A DNA stretch of 64,000 bases from Melampsora larici-populina 98AG31 (lineage: Eukaryota > Basidiomycota > Pucciniomycetes > Pucciniales > Melampsoraceae), in NCBI RefSeq assembly GCF_000204055.1, contig NW_006768766.1, positions 22,233 to 86,232 on the forward strand, written 5' to 3'. The notes under the pieces were generated by a model. It saw only the letters and a list, made by a program, of their open reading frames with translations. It had not been told where the DNA came from and ran no database searches. A program made the position numbers and the translations under genes. Below are positions 1-11,015 of this stretch, one piece after another; the first letter of the stretch is position 1; each line of letters starts with the position of its first letter.

Positions 1-39
1 ACTTTATATAATTCTACATGATCATTCTTTTCAAGTCAT

Positions 40-1772
40 CTACCATCTTCTTTTCACCCATTTGATCAACGTTATAACTCCAAGAATGATTCCACTAGCT
101 TTCAAAAACCCAGCAGGTTGATCGACCATAGGTAAGTGTCCAGCTCCTGGAACATTTTCATACCTAGCTCCAATCCTCTCTCCTAAACCTTTCAAAACCT
201 CTGGTAACTTTCCATCTTCTTCACCTGCTACTAAAAGAATCTTAGTGCCATTCATTTTGCTTTCATCGATTTTATAATCACATAAAGCAGCGCATCCAGC
301 TCTAAATCCTTCTAGACTGGTATGTTCGACCATTCTTCTGATCTTATTTCCAAGTCGACTTTCTGGAAGGTGTAGTCCTGAAGCCGATGGGAACCAGCGT
401 TGAACGGTAACCTCAGCTAAGTGACGGGAACCCTGATTCTCTTTCAACCCTAAGCGAGCTTCCCATAGAGATCGACTTATATTGGGTGAAGCAGGTTGAG
501 AGTCACAAACGACCAATTTCTCGAAGAGATCAGGGTGGTGAGCAGCCAATCCAAGTGCAGTAGCTCCGCCTTGTGAAACTCCGATGATACCATGAATTGG
601 AACCGATAAGCCTAGCTGGGTTACAATTTCGGTCACGTCTTCCACAAGACCTTCTATTGTACAAGGTTCGGGAGGCACAGCAGACTACGCGTATAGACTT
701 ATTTTCAGTCAAAAGATCGTAGTAAGCATGGAGGGTATGGGTAAACTCAACTTTTCCGTGTCCACGTTGATCGAAGCATAGCAGGTTGAATTTCTTTGCG
801 AAGCTTGGTAAGACTTCTTCCCACATTGACATTTCTACAAGTAAAGAGTTTACAAAAACGATCCATGGTCGACCAGGTTCTTGATCTGCTGGAACAGCTC
901 GAGTACAGACCTCCAGTTCAGTTCCATCACGCATAGTGAGCCGGTGATGAGTAGTAACCAAGCCTGGCAGAGGAACAGGCGCTCTTTTATCATCAGCTAC
1001 ATCGAGTGTTATAAGTACTCTTGAGACCATATTATAGGCCGCCACAGTTGTAGTAGCATCAAGTAGGGCCCGATCAGGCTCTGGTCCGCCAAGATTTTGT
1101 TTGAATTCCTCAATCAGTTCATCAGGTATATCCAAAGTACGAGTAACAGCGTCGGCAAAGGCTAAAGCGGTGATCTGCGATGGCGAGAGCTGATGGTGAG
1201 GATCGCTAAGGGGTTTCACAATATCGCGAACTCTACATAATTGAGTAGTTGACATTCCTGCTGCTCTTGCGATAGTCTCATGCTGAACCCATTCATAAGC
1301 CGCAGAGTTGAGAGCTGCCACTCGGAGAATCTAAATCGAGTGGCCATATAATATCAGTAGACACAAACGAAAAACAAGTCTTCAAGAGGCAGGAAGGATC
1401 AGACGAACCAATAATTCCCGTATGTCCGCTGGTAGACTATTCTCACTTCTGATCGGTCCTATTAAACTATTCCAACCGTTCTATGATACAATTCGCACCA
1501 TAAGACTAGAGTGAGAAAGAGAACCAATACCAAAAAATGGAAAGAAACCGACCGCAATAGAAGGGTTGTGAAGTAAAACACCTATAACCAAGTTGAAAAG
1601 AGATGGAAGGAAATAAGTTTAAAGTGTGAGACCCATCAATCAAACGCGATGAAGAAAATGAGTGATAATAACCATCGAGTGAGATCAAATCCCTTGGGTG
1701 ACGACGTTTTCTGATTTCATCCGCAATTTTGGATTCACCAGGAACAGGAAATCGTAGAGGGATTCTAGGCAT
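40..1772 (-). CDS. AhpD-like / carboxymuconolactone-decarboxylase domain fused to alpha/beta hydrolase
   Basis: The N-terminal half resembles the carboxymuconolactone decarboxylase/AhpD-like fold (LPADIRELL-ILRVAALNSAAYEW, then H and AGMS). The C-terminal half is an alpha/beta hydrolase: oxyanion segment IVFVNSLL, DQRGHGK, nucleophile elbow GVSQGG with catalytic Ser, and a late GAGHLP with catalytic His. This suggests a 3-oxoadipate enol-lactonase-like hydrolase, probably cytosolic; the substrate is unknown. Exons that join in frame are 1480-1409, 1330-752 and 684-40, with introns 1408-1331 and 751-685, both GT-AG. The first exon begins at the ATG at 1772 (MPRIPL...IADEIRKRR), chosen because this is where family similarity starts; an in-frame ATG lies at 1814. 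The exon 1/exon 2 splice could not be resolved. The cysteine pair of true AhpD peroxidases is not seen, so the N-terminal domain may be non-catalytic. Confidence 0.75.
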
Positions 1773-2304
1773 GACTAAAGAATGTGGATCAAATACTTCA
1801 GATCTGTTTACCAAGATTGCTGATTATAGTTTGAAGGGCTCGTCCAAAGACAATTGCCATCGAGTTCGATATCGAAACGGCTACCGGCTTTATATCGGCC
1901 CGATCATACTTCAAACCATAAAGACCTTCAATAATCACAGAGATTTCCCAGAGTCAACCATGACTTCGTCATTAAGCAATGTGATGATTGGTTTCTGCAT
2001 TACACTCTGAAAGACCCACTCCCAAGATCAAAGGCCCGATGGTATGGAGGTTCAGATAGGTCAAGACTTGATAAAGTCAACTACTGCTGTCCAAGGTAAA
2101 GAAAGATTTGCTTGTGTTATCTACAATTTAACGATAGTATCAAAGTACAACAAATTTCAGCATCCAAAAACAAATGGTGCTTATGATGAACGAAGGTGAG
2201 AAGCAGTGACGTTAGTAGGAGGTGAAAAGAAGCTCGAAATGAAAGAGATAAGATGATATCAGAGGTCCAAGAGCCAGTATAAACACAATAACAAATAAGA
2301 TGCT
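1773..2304. other. intergenic stretch, no gene seen
   Basis: Between two minus-strand genes. Short open frames on both strands have no recognisable composition or splice continuity. It should hold the promoter of the hydrolase gene (1772 upward) and the 3' end of the TRIC-like gene. No repeat was noticed. Confidence 0.5.
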
Positions 2305-3240
2305 TCAATCCTTCTTCTTTCCTACAGTTACTTTATTGATTCGATGCGGTAAGTTTCTATGTGTCTCATGAGCACGCCAATAATAAATTATAGAAAGTAA
2401 AATAGCACAAGCTCCTCGAGCTTCTGCAGGTGCCAATAAAGGTTTAAAATTCCCATTGAGCCAAGTAGTCAATAGATAATAAGTCGGATGAGTTTGTTGT
2501 AAGAAACCATACACGATTGCTATCAAGACTCCAGACCAAACATCTAATGCACCAATTGTACTAGGTCTTTCCATCCAATCTGGTCGAGCCCAACGCCAAA
2601 TTGGTTGAGTAGTACCAAGAGATTGAGCAAGCGCTGAACCTCCAGAGGCAGCCATCGCACCAATAATAAGTTGAAGTAAAAGAGATTGAGCATAAGCCGG
2701 TTCACGATGATTTACTACTGCGTCAACTGCTGCAGTTATCGTTGCTGTCCGAATCAATGCATCAGGTAATGGTAACAATCGATCGAGGAAAGCCATCGAA
2801 GGAGAAAATTCGATGAGTTTCAAACTCCAATGTGTGAAGGTATAAATCAAAAGCGGTCGAAAGGTAACAAGTTGAGGGATAGGTTGGTACAAAATCAAGT
2901 TGACCATCACCGAGCCGCCCCATGCCTATGTAGAAATTAAAAAAGACCGAAAATGGAGATCTGATCAAGAAAAGCGAGGCAGATACTAGAATAGTTTGAT
3001 TTTCATGGTTTTTTGGGGACAAACCATAACAAGATATCCGATAAGATCAGCAGTCCAACTAAGCTTTCCTCCTGCCTTCACACGCAAATGTTGATAACCC
3101 AAACTGAGTCTTGCAGCATGAATGAAAGGTAATAACGGTAATGGAAAAAATGTAGGATGAAGAGGTTCTGAGATTAACTTGAAAAGATATGTGACATTCT
3201 CTAAGATGGTTGTTGAACCAAATTTGATAAGTTGAGTCAT
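2305..3240 (-). CDS. TRIC-like intracellular cation channel / multipass membrane protein
   Basis: Two exons (3240-3025 and 2925-2305) join in phase across a 99-nt GT-AG intron (3024-2926), giving about 278 aa. The splice creates the segment WTADLIGYLVM-AWGGSVMVNL. Several hydrophobic helices follow: RPLLIYTFTHW, the DALIRTATITAAVDAVV stretch, a Gly/Ala-rich helix with AASGGSALAQ, GVLIAIVYGF and ACAILLSIIYY. Length, helix number, the GG-containing pore-like segments and KVTVGKKKD basic tail resemble fungal members of the trimeric intracellular cation (TRIC) channel family, which conduct K+ in ER-type membranes. The family call comes from memory of the pattern, not a search. The coding region itself is secure because of the clean splice. 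Confidence 0.62.
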
Positions 3241-4687
3241 CAGGTATTTTCTATGCTTAAAGTGATGATGCTATGCTAATTGATAAATGATAAACGAGAT
3301 GTGAAATTCAAAGTGTAAGTAAAGAAAACGTTGAAAAGTTGAAAGGTTGAACACACGAATCCGATGACGAAGAGCGTGCGGCTATAAGATCAACACTTGC
3401 TGCACAGACTACGGTGAATACCGGGCGTGCACAACCAAACAGGAATGAGCTCTGTCATGCAGTCATTTAATTGTAACCCGGAGACCGCGGATGAGGAATC
3501 TCATATCCGCATAGCCCGGCCCCGCGGAGGAGAGGGATCTTTGTCCGTGGTCATGAGAAGGAGAGCATTCGAAGGGTTGCGGAGGCAGAGAGCCCGGCTC
3601 TCATGCGAGCCGCTATATTTTCCCACACCCCCCAATGGGCAATACAAATTCACCAAGTCGGACTGTTTCAAATCGTTGTTCCCGAAAGCCATCGACCATT
3701 TGGGTCACCTCAAAGACCTCTCCTGCTTCCATCAAATCTTCAACTATGTATGTTGTAACATTGTGAAGATGGTATCGCAGCATGGAAGCGACCAATATGT
3801 GTGTAGCGCGGTACTCTACAAAAGCCGATAGTTTTTGAACGAATGAACCTTATTTGGAGGGAATTCGGTCAGAAAACCAATAAAGCTGTCGAACCTAATA
3901 ACCGCCGTTGGATTCTCAAGTCCAAATCCGATACCTTGGTGGGTATCGTGACCCTGTTTTTGTTTTATTTTACTCGAAATTGAATCATCGCCATTTGTAA
4001 ATTTCATCATCAACTTGAACGGTAAACAAGTGTATCTGGGTGCATCCAAAGCTGTCAAATAGCAAACCCTTACACATCTTGATTGCAAGGATTTATAGAG
4101 ACTACTTGATGAAGAACCAAAAAAACAGCATATGAATGTTTGTGAAACCCAATTGCTTCCCGACATCTTAATTGTTATCGGTTTTGCCAGAGGTTTGGGA
4201 AAACAGATACTCGGTCAAAATGAATAGTTTTCTTACCAAGTTTTTGAGTATCGGTTTTCTCAAAGGCGACTGTAGAGATGATGCAGAGTGGATGCAAGGG
4301 CGAGACAAGTGGATATGGGTAGCAGCTGGGCCAATGTGTCTGGACAGGTGTGACACATTCGGACGTGGGAAAGGCACATCAATTCCAATAAGTATGACTG
4401 CGTGGCTCGCGCTCTCAATTTGAGAGCCGACTCTCTGCCTCCACAGGCCTTCGAGTCTTCTGATGAGAAGACACCTTTCCTTCATCGCCAAGAGCTTGTG
4501 TTGGGGCAGAGCCTAAAACTGAAAGCAAGAGTGATGTGAGAAACACAAATCAAAGAAATGGCAAAAACAATATGGGTGTTGTAAATGAGAATGATGTTGG
4601 ACTTTTTTTAAACAGATGCCAACTGTTAATCCTTAAGTTTGAAGTTATGATCCAGTCACTACAACACTACAAAGTGATCATTAAGTG
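3241..4687. other. intergenic region with degraded, unclassified coding-like fragments
   Basis: No gene can be called. A GC-rich patch at about 3480-3615 resembles the reverse complement of about 4399-4470 (shared GGCTCGC...GAGAGCC...CTCTCTGCCTCC), so an old inverted duplication may be present. Minus-strand frames at 3613-3795 and 3816-4166 look locally protein-like but match no family I know. The right edge is the insertion site of the helicase element. Confidence 0.4.
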
Positions 4688-4696
4688 CTTATTAGC
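4688..4696. repeat. 9-bp target-site duplication, left copy (CTTATTAGC)
   Basis: CTTATTAGC sits directly outside the left terminal inverted repeat and recurs exactly at 11007-11015 outside the right one. A 9-bp duplication is the size typical of Mutator-like and some other cut-and-paste transposons. Confidence 0.9.
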
Positions 4697-4975
4697 CGAA
4701 CTTAACAAAGTCCCTCGCATGCGGTAAAACCCGGAGCCTGCGTAGGGACTTACGCCCAATGTGCTTATGCTCGCGTGAGCGGTCATGAGATTTAATAGGG
4801 AGAAAATGGACCCAATGAAAAACTTTCGTTAAACGAAAGCTTTTCGATTTTCCTTTTGAGACATAAAAGTCTGGCCTCTTGCGGACCAGACCCTCAATTC
4901 AGATCTTCCGTAACTTGAGCCATGCTCAAGTTTTCATTGCCATCCAAAAAGCTGATTTTCAAATTTCAAAAACCA
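4697..4975 (+). repeat. left terminal inverted repeat of the helicase/DUF6589 element
   Basis: 279 bp, starting CGAACTTAAC. The outer 160 bp (4697-4856) match the reverse complement of 10847-11006 exactly. An inner segment of about 50 bp is diverged, and the last 60 bp are again nearly identical. Five hairpins lie in order: 4708-4719 with 4739-4751; 4769-4780; 4823-4839; 4869-4874 with 4886-4891; 4914-4920 with 4924-4930. Confidence 0.9.
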
Positions 4976-5150
4976 ACTGCGGTTGAAGACATTACACAAA
5001 TGGGCAAAATCATTTACCGATTCGGCGAAAACCAGGAATGGGTTACAAGAGGTCTCTCTGAAATCCGAGAGCCAAACCGTTTATAGCATTGATTGAAGAT
5101 TCCTGTTGGGTTTTCCGAGCTGTTCTTTCTGCAATTCATCATCTTAAACA

Positions 5151-7770
5151 ATGCAAACGCGAGCCGATAGAAAACGTGCGGAAGTCGTGGCAGCCGCTAT
5201 CCGAGGCGCACCGACGACGTCGACCGAGCTGCTACGCCATAACAAGCCTCCTTTACCACTTGCACTGCAAAACATGAACCTTGAAGAGCAAACAGACTAT
5301 GTTACCAAGCGCTTCAGAGAAATCTTTGGAGTCGAACCAAGAAGCCTCCAAGTCAAGGCTGTTGTGTGCTTGATCAACGGAGATAATACCTTTCTACTCG
5401 CTGCGACTGGGTACGGAAAGACACGAATCGCAGAGATGTATTATCATCTTTTTGATGAATCTCAATTACCTGTAGTTCTGGTTTTAAATCCTCTTGATTC
5501 ACTCGGAGACAATCAGGTGGGTACTGGAGGCTGTTGAAGATGTTGCAAAATATCTTCAAGCTGATCAAATGTGATTAATCAGGTCTTGGAGAAAAAAGGT
5601 CGTATCTCAGCAATCAACTTGACCAAGAGATCCATGACTCCCGAAGTGATCAGACAACTCAAAAAAGGGTTTTACCGCTTTGTTTACTTGGTGAGATAGA
5701 ATGAAGTACCTCTAATTCGGTATGAACAATGTTTGCTAATGTAAGATTCTGATAATGTAATTAATTAGGGGCCGGAGATATTTTTAAACTCTGAAGCCTT
5801 CGAAGAGATATATAATAGCATCAACTTCCAGTCTCAACTCATCTTGAAGGTCGTTGATGAAGCTCACATGATCTACATGTGGGGCTTGGTCGCTAGCGGG
5901 CCAGGAAAGCTACTGACGACTTTTAAAAATTCTCAAGATATTGGGTGCTTCAGACCAGCCTACGGAAACTTATGTGACCAACTAATGGCAACTGAGAACG
6001 TGGCAATTCTTCTGATGTCAGCAACCTGTCGACCAGTGGCAATTCGAATGATTCTAGGAAGTTTGAAGATCACACCATATAACATTACCATCCTTCAAGG
6101 AGAACTAACACGACCTGAGATTCGTCTTGTTCGAGTAGATCTAGCATTCCCCCAGCCCACAGCACAAGACATTGGGCGTTTGGTAGCTCACAAATCGGTT
6201 CTCACCAATGAGGAGCTTCCGGTAACAATCGTTTACTCAAGAACACAAGATGCTACCTTGAACGTGATGGCGATGGCTCAATTGGCTCGTGGAACTCCTG
6301 AAGACTTACCAAACGGAGCTAGCAGTTTCATTCGAAGGTACCATGCAATTACTGGTGCAAAAGATAAGGAAAAACGTGCAAAAGACTTTGTGGATGGTCA
6401 TTTTCCTTGGATGTCAAGCACTTCAGCCCTTGGACTCGGTTCGAATTGGAAGGCGGTCAGTTGTGTGGTGGTAGTCGGTCGAATGGATCCGTCAACCATA
6501 ACACAGATGGTTGGCCGTGCGGGTCGCTCTGGTAATCATGGTTTAGGCATCATGTTTGTTGAACCAAACCGTCCGAGTGGGAAAAACAAGATTTCAGAGT
6601 TTGAAGAGGGAAAAGAGATGGGAGATGACGAAAGGATGGATGCTTTAGCAATTACACCTGTCTGTCTTCGTGTAGCTTTATCTATAGACAACTTGTAAGT
6701 TTGACTTTGAATAGTCTTTGACAAATGCGATGTTTTCTGATAAATTGTGATTGGCGAGGGCCTTCAGGTTTGGATACATTCCTCTGTCGGTGGACGACAG
6801 TAGATATAAGGAAGAGATAGCTCGCCAGCAAGCAGCATGGATGCCAAACTGCACCTGCTCAAACTGCGAGCCTGAAGGAGCAGTCCAACTTATCAACGCA
6901 TTTCGAAAGACTTCAAAGTCGGATCTGAGTCATCTGATCTCCACGCCTGTTCTCGATCTATCAAACCCACTAGAATCAACTTTACCCTACTTGTGGTATC
7001 CTCCAAAGCTTGTAGTCTCAACCATCAAGCCATTAATATGTAAAAAAGACGACCCAATTCGACTCAAAGAAGATTTTGTAGAGCTTGCAGTATCTCTAGT
7101 TGGTCACTTTGAAATTCTTTATCGCAAATCACCTCTGAAGAATTGTGGTGTGGCTCCAGATGTATTATTCAATCGAGAACATGCTTGGCTCATTGTGAAG
7201 AATTATAAATTAATTTTAGACGGCTTGTGTTTACGTAAACTTTTAGGAAGCCAAGCTGTTCCAGGTATTTTTCAAATGATCAATACTTGCATTCAATTAT
7301 GGTTACATTCAGATGCCTACGCACATTTAGAATTGGAGATGGACATGGCTCAAGTAGAGGAAGACCAAAATTACTTGGATGACATGTTAATTGAAGCAGA
7401 ATACGAAGCTGAAAAACAAGTTCAACTCCTTAGGAAAGCAGACGAGGCAAGAGCAGTTGAAGCACGTAAAGCTGCACGTTTAGAGAAGGCTGCTGAGAAA
7501 TATGAAAAAGAGGAACTCGCGCGCGAAAGCCGACGTAAGAAGATGGAAGGAAAACAGACTGTTGTTAGAGATGTGATGACAAGTCATGAGGTATGCCATT
7601 TCACGTGGATCTACTGTTACAAGTATTCTTCATTAACTTCTGTGTCAATGGCTGAAGAGCTAAACCGAGTGACTTCAGCAAGCGGTCCACCTAATTTAAA
7701 CTTATTGTACTTATTTTTTCGTGCTTCTTCAGTGAGGATGTTTTGGAACTGTGTGATTCCCAAGGTGTAA
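5151..7770 (+). CDS. RecQ-like superfamily 2 DEAH helicase of the TIR element
   Basis: ATP-dependent SF2 helicase. In-frame exons: 5151-5516, 5583-5690, 5769-6694 and 6768 onward; introns 5517-5582, 5691-5768 and 6695-6767 are GT-AG. Motifs: Walker A AATGYGKT (residues about 85-91), DEAH (188-191), SAT (242-244) and arginine-finger motif VI QMVGRAGRSG (404-413), in the usual RecQ order. After the helicase core come a Cys pair cluster (MPNCTCSNC) and a long Glu/Lys/Ala-rich probable coiled coil (about 7330-7570). Up to 800 aa if read to 7770. The true C terminus is uncertain, because the last 154 bp overlap the end of the antisense DUF6589 gene and a donor-like GTATGC occurs at 7591. The start at 5151 is the first Met of the open frame; Met at 5274 is an alternative. 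No HRDC domain seen. Confidence 0.85.
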
Positions 7771-10526
7771 AAGTCTTTGTTGTATTCGATATTGGGTATT
7801 GGGCGGTTGGTTTTGCAAATCTCAGGATCAGTGAGGTGGTCGCGAGCCATACGCATGAAGAGAAGGAGTGACCGATCAGTGATTATGATTGATTTGCTCT
7901 GATATATGTCTTTCAGACCAGTGCGTAGTTTGAGCCGATGCATTGTCTGTCGCATCTATTACAATCGATCAATGAGGAAAGATGTTAATCAAATGTAGGG
8001 TTCAGACAAATTTCACTGAACTTACCAAGGGTATATTGACCGAGTAGCGATCTGTGAGCTTTTGTATGTCGGTTCCCTGGCCCTAGAGTCATCCAAGATT
8101 GATTTGTTAACTTTAAACAGAATGAAATTGAACTAGATTGACGTACTGAATGGTTGTAGAAGTATTTCAACCAATAATTCTGCATCTCCAAGTAAAAGTC
8201 TTTCGCGACAAAATGACCAGCTCGTCCACTTGGGCATACTAAAAGTGAGTGTCGGAGGGCTCGACCAACACTTGGTGGTAGGTACTCTTCCAGTAGAAGA
8301 ATGTAACGAGGAAGAGCAAGTGCATAGTTGCCCATTCCTTCCATCCCTTGAGCAAGAATTGCCCAACGCTTCCACATAAGCATCATTCGACCCACATCTC
8401 CCTGCCGCATAGCTCTATCAGCTTCAACTAATGACGAAAAGTCTCTAATTCGAAGTTTCATATTATGTAAGTTACCATCTTGTACGTGAGACGCCTCATC
8501 ACGAGATTCTTCAGAGCAGTATCTGAAGTAACATTCTTCAACAAGAGCTTCGGCCACGCCCTCCTCAGCTAGGTTTAAAGGTGTGTCCTTTGAAGCGATC
8601 AGTTGACTACAGTGACCATTCAAAGAAGATCCAAGTCAGTCAATCTTGAATTGCGGGACAAAAAATAAAAGGTTTTTACATACTGTAGCAAGAAAACAAG
8701 AGTCGATATGTGGACTTTATGTACAATTTCCATTATCGAACTAAAATCTTTCTTTGAAACAGGCTTTTCAGATGTTCCACCAAGTGCTACCCAAGATTTC
8801 CATGCGCCTGTATCAGAAGAATCTTTTGGATCTCCCCAATGCTTCAAAAGAACTGTCTGGCTAACATTCCATAGAGTATGTGCAGCTCCAAGCATAGTTA
8901 GAAGTTCTTCGTGAGCTTCATCCTTATGCTCAGCAGGAAAAGATTTCGCAATCAAACTCTGAATATTCTTACAAGTGCCGTGATCCCCTTCAATAACCCG
9001 AAGCTTTGAGGCGTATTCTTCTTCCGAAAGACCACTCTGTAAACGCAGCTGTTCAAGCATTTCAGCTACACCACCTGCTGAATCGTCTGAAGCTGCCATC
9101 ATCTTGAACATCATGATATCTGGGTTTTCGATTGGAATCTGGTCAATTACTGGAGGTGACATTGCTAGATTCTTGCTACAGTATTTGTGGGCTGGACTAT
9201 CTTTTTCGACAACATGACGAAGTAATGCAGTCACAATTTGAGCCTTGATTGCACATTTCCAATGTTCACTTTCGGCCTCATTGGGTAAGAAGTTATACAA
9301 TTCAATCGGAGCAGTTTCACTTGCTTTCATGGCGGCCTGGAACGATTCGACACTGGCTTCTTCAGGATTGATTTCCTTCTGTAAGTGCTCAGGTAAGAAA
9401 TGAGCATAAGCCCAGCTGCCGTGGTGAATCTTCGATTTTTCATCAACTCGGGTGTGATGAACTCGTTTCATTATGTCAATGTTGTCGGCGGTGACTAATG
9501 GTTGGAAAACATAATCTAGAGAAGCTCGATATCGAAGAATCTCTTCAGTCCTTTTTTTTAAAGTAAGCATACATCTGTTGGCGGTTGCAGAACTTGAGGT
9601 GAGTCCCAAAGAATGAAGATAGTCATGAACCCGTTGTGGAACACCACTGGCGAGAAAAGTGACTGAGTTGAGCAGGCCTAGTCCATTGTGACGTCGATTA
9701 CAGGCTAGTCCGACCATGGAGCAGAGAGTCATGGGGATGTGTGTTGACTGGAAGTTGTTTCTAGTCTCAAGTTCAGTCTCCCGAGTGTAGGCAACATCTT
9801 CACGGGCGTCAAGCAAGTTTGCAGGATCTGTGATACTGTCATTGGTGTTGGCCAAATCCTTGTCGGGTTCAAGTTCGATTTCGGAATCAGAATCGTTGTC
9901 TTCTTTGGCTGTAGGATTTGTCTCAGAGCGCTTTCGTTTCCGTTCGACCTCTGAGTCTCTTCGTGTTTTTTTTTGCAGCTGGCCATCTTTAATTTTTGCT
10001 TGGATGAGATTGTACAGAAATGACATGTGTTGACTAATTTCACATCCTCTTTTTTCTTCATTCTCTTTGTCAAAGAAGCCGTGGTCAATTTCCTTAGAGC
10101 TGTAATAAGAGCCACCTGGGGCCTTGCCACTGGGCATCGACTGAGAATTCACTATTTTTTGAGCCTGATGCATGCCAATTAACCGAGGAAAAGAGAGAGG
10201 TCAGTCTACCCATCAGATCCAAGATGAGTCCCTATTCTCCTAACCTCTTCTAATATGAAAGAATCCCATAGCGCTGTTCCACTGGTTGAAGATTGTGCAA
10301 GTCTTTTAATTGTTCTCATAAGCCGAGTAGTTGAAGGCCAGCCTGATTTTGTTGCCCAAAAGCGCCGGCGAGTGGCCAAGTTAGAGTCTTGACATTCAAG
10401 AAATGTTTGAATGAACTTCTTTGGATCGAAGGAAGGTATTTTATCAATAACTTCGCATACTTGAATAACCCGAGTTTTGTTTATAGGCTGATGTGACTCA
10501 GCAGGTGCTGAAGTCATTAATTGCAA
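7617..10526 (-). CDS. DUF6589 protein, candidate transposase of the TIR element
   Basis: Five exons join in phase: 10526-10245, 10164-8684, 8606-8147, 8082-8026 and 7955-7617, with four GT-AG introns of 64-80 nt, giving 872 aa without internal stops. The order of blocks fits the large basidiomycete DUF6589 family as I remember it: TADNID (about residues 319-324), a long helical region, then EGDHGT (about 486-491), AAHTLWNVSQ, GDPKDSSDTGAW and a C-terminal GQGTDIQKLTDRYSVNIPL. The conserved acidic motifs resemble the spacing of an RNase H-fold DDE/DDD nuclease; that is inference. An acidic/basic low-complexity linker (KRKRSE...DSDSEIE) lies near residues 160-195, with a likely nuclear-localisation cluster. 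It is convergent with the helicase and overlaps its 3' end. Confidence 0.82.
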
Positions 10527-10727
10527 TGGTTCGAGGTGAAGGTGTCAAATCAGAAAGATGTTGTTAAGTTGGTCAACAGGTAGGCAACATATTTTACTTG
10601 ATCAAATTGGCACAAGAAATTTCATTCTACCACAAGTTCACGAATCACAACCCATGATTCTGCTACAGTTGGGATTAAATCTGCTATGTAACAATTTTAT
10701 CCATCTCGCAGCAGCGGTTGAATTCCG

Positions 10728-11006
10728 TGGTTTTTGAAATTTGAAAATCAGCTTTTTAGATGGCAATGAAAACTTGAGCATGGCTCAAGATATGGAAAAT
10801 TTGAATCGAGGGTCCTACTTGGAAGAAGTAGGATGTTGATTGCTTCAAAGGAAAATCGAAAAGCTTTCGTTTAACGAAAGTTTTTCATTGGGTCCATTTT
10901 CTCCCTATTAAATCTCATGACCGCTCACGCGAGCATAAGCACATTGGGCGTAAGTCCCTACGCAGGCTCCGGGTTTTACCGCATGCGAGGGACTTTGTTA
11001 AGTTCG
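10728..11006 (-). repeat. right terminal inverted repeat of the helicase/DUF6589 element
   Basis: Reverse-complement partner of 4697-4975 and also 279 bp. It carries the same chain of hairpins. The fourth hairpin is built from a different sequence (TCCTACTT at 10813-10820 pairing with AAGTAGGA at 10826-10833, loop GGAAG). Confidence 0.9.
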
Positions 11007-11015
11007 CTTATTAGC
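11007..11015. repeat. 9-bp target-site duplication, right copy (CTTATTAGC)
   Basis: Exact copy of 4688-4696 immediately outside the right TIR. Confidence 0.9.

Larger units (their letters stand above)
4697..11006. mobile_element. 6.3-kb TIR element carrying a RecQ-like helicase and a DUF6589 protein
   Basis: The element is bounded by 279-bp terminal inverted repeats and a perfect 9-bp target-site duplication, so its ends are exact. It contains two convergent intron-bearing genes: a DEAH helicase (5151-7770, +) and a DUF6589-type protein (10526-7617, -). No gag, reverse transcriptase, or standard MULE, hAT or Harbinger transposase is present. By elimination, the DUF6589 protein is the best transposase candidate and the helicase an accessory. 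TIR length and duplication size recall Mutator-like elements, but the protein content does not. The outer 160 bp of the TIRs match base for base and both genes are open, so the copy looks recent and possibly autonomous. Confidence 0.85.

Noticed and set aside
5151..7770. Telomere-linked RecQ helicase marking a chromosome end
   Set aside because: The helicase lies within TIRs and target duplications, flanked by ordinary genes; no telomere repeat array is present.
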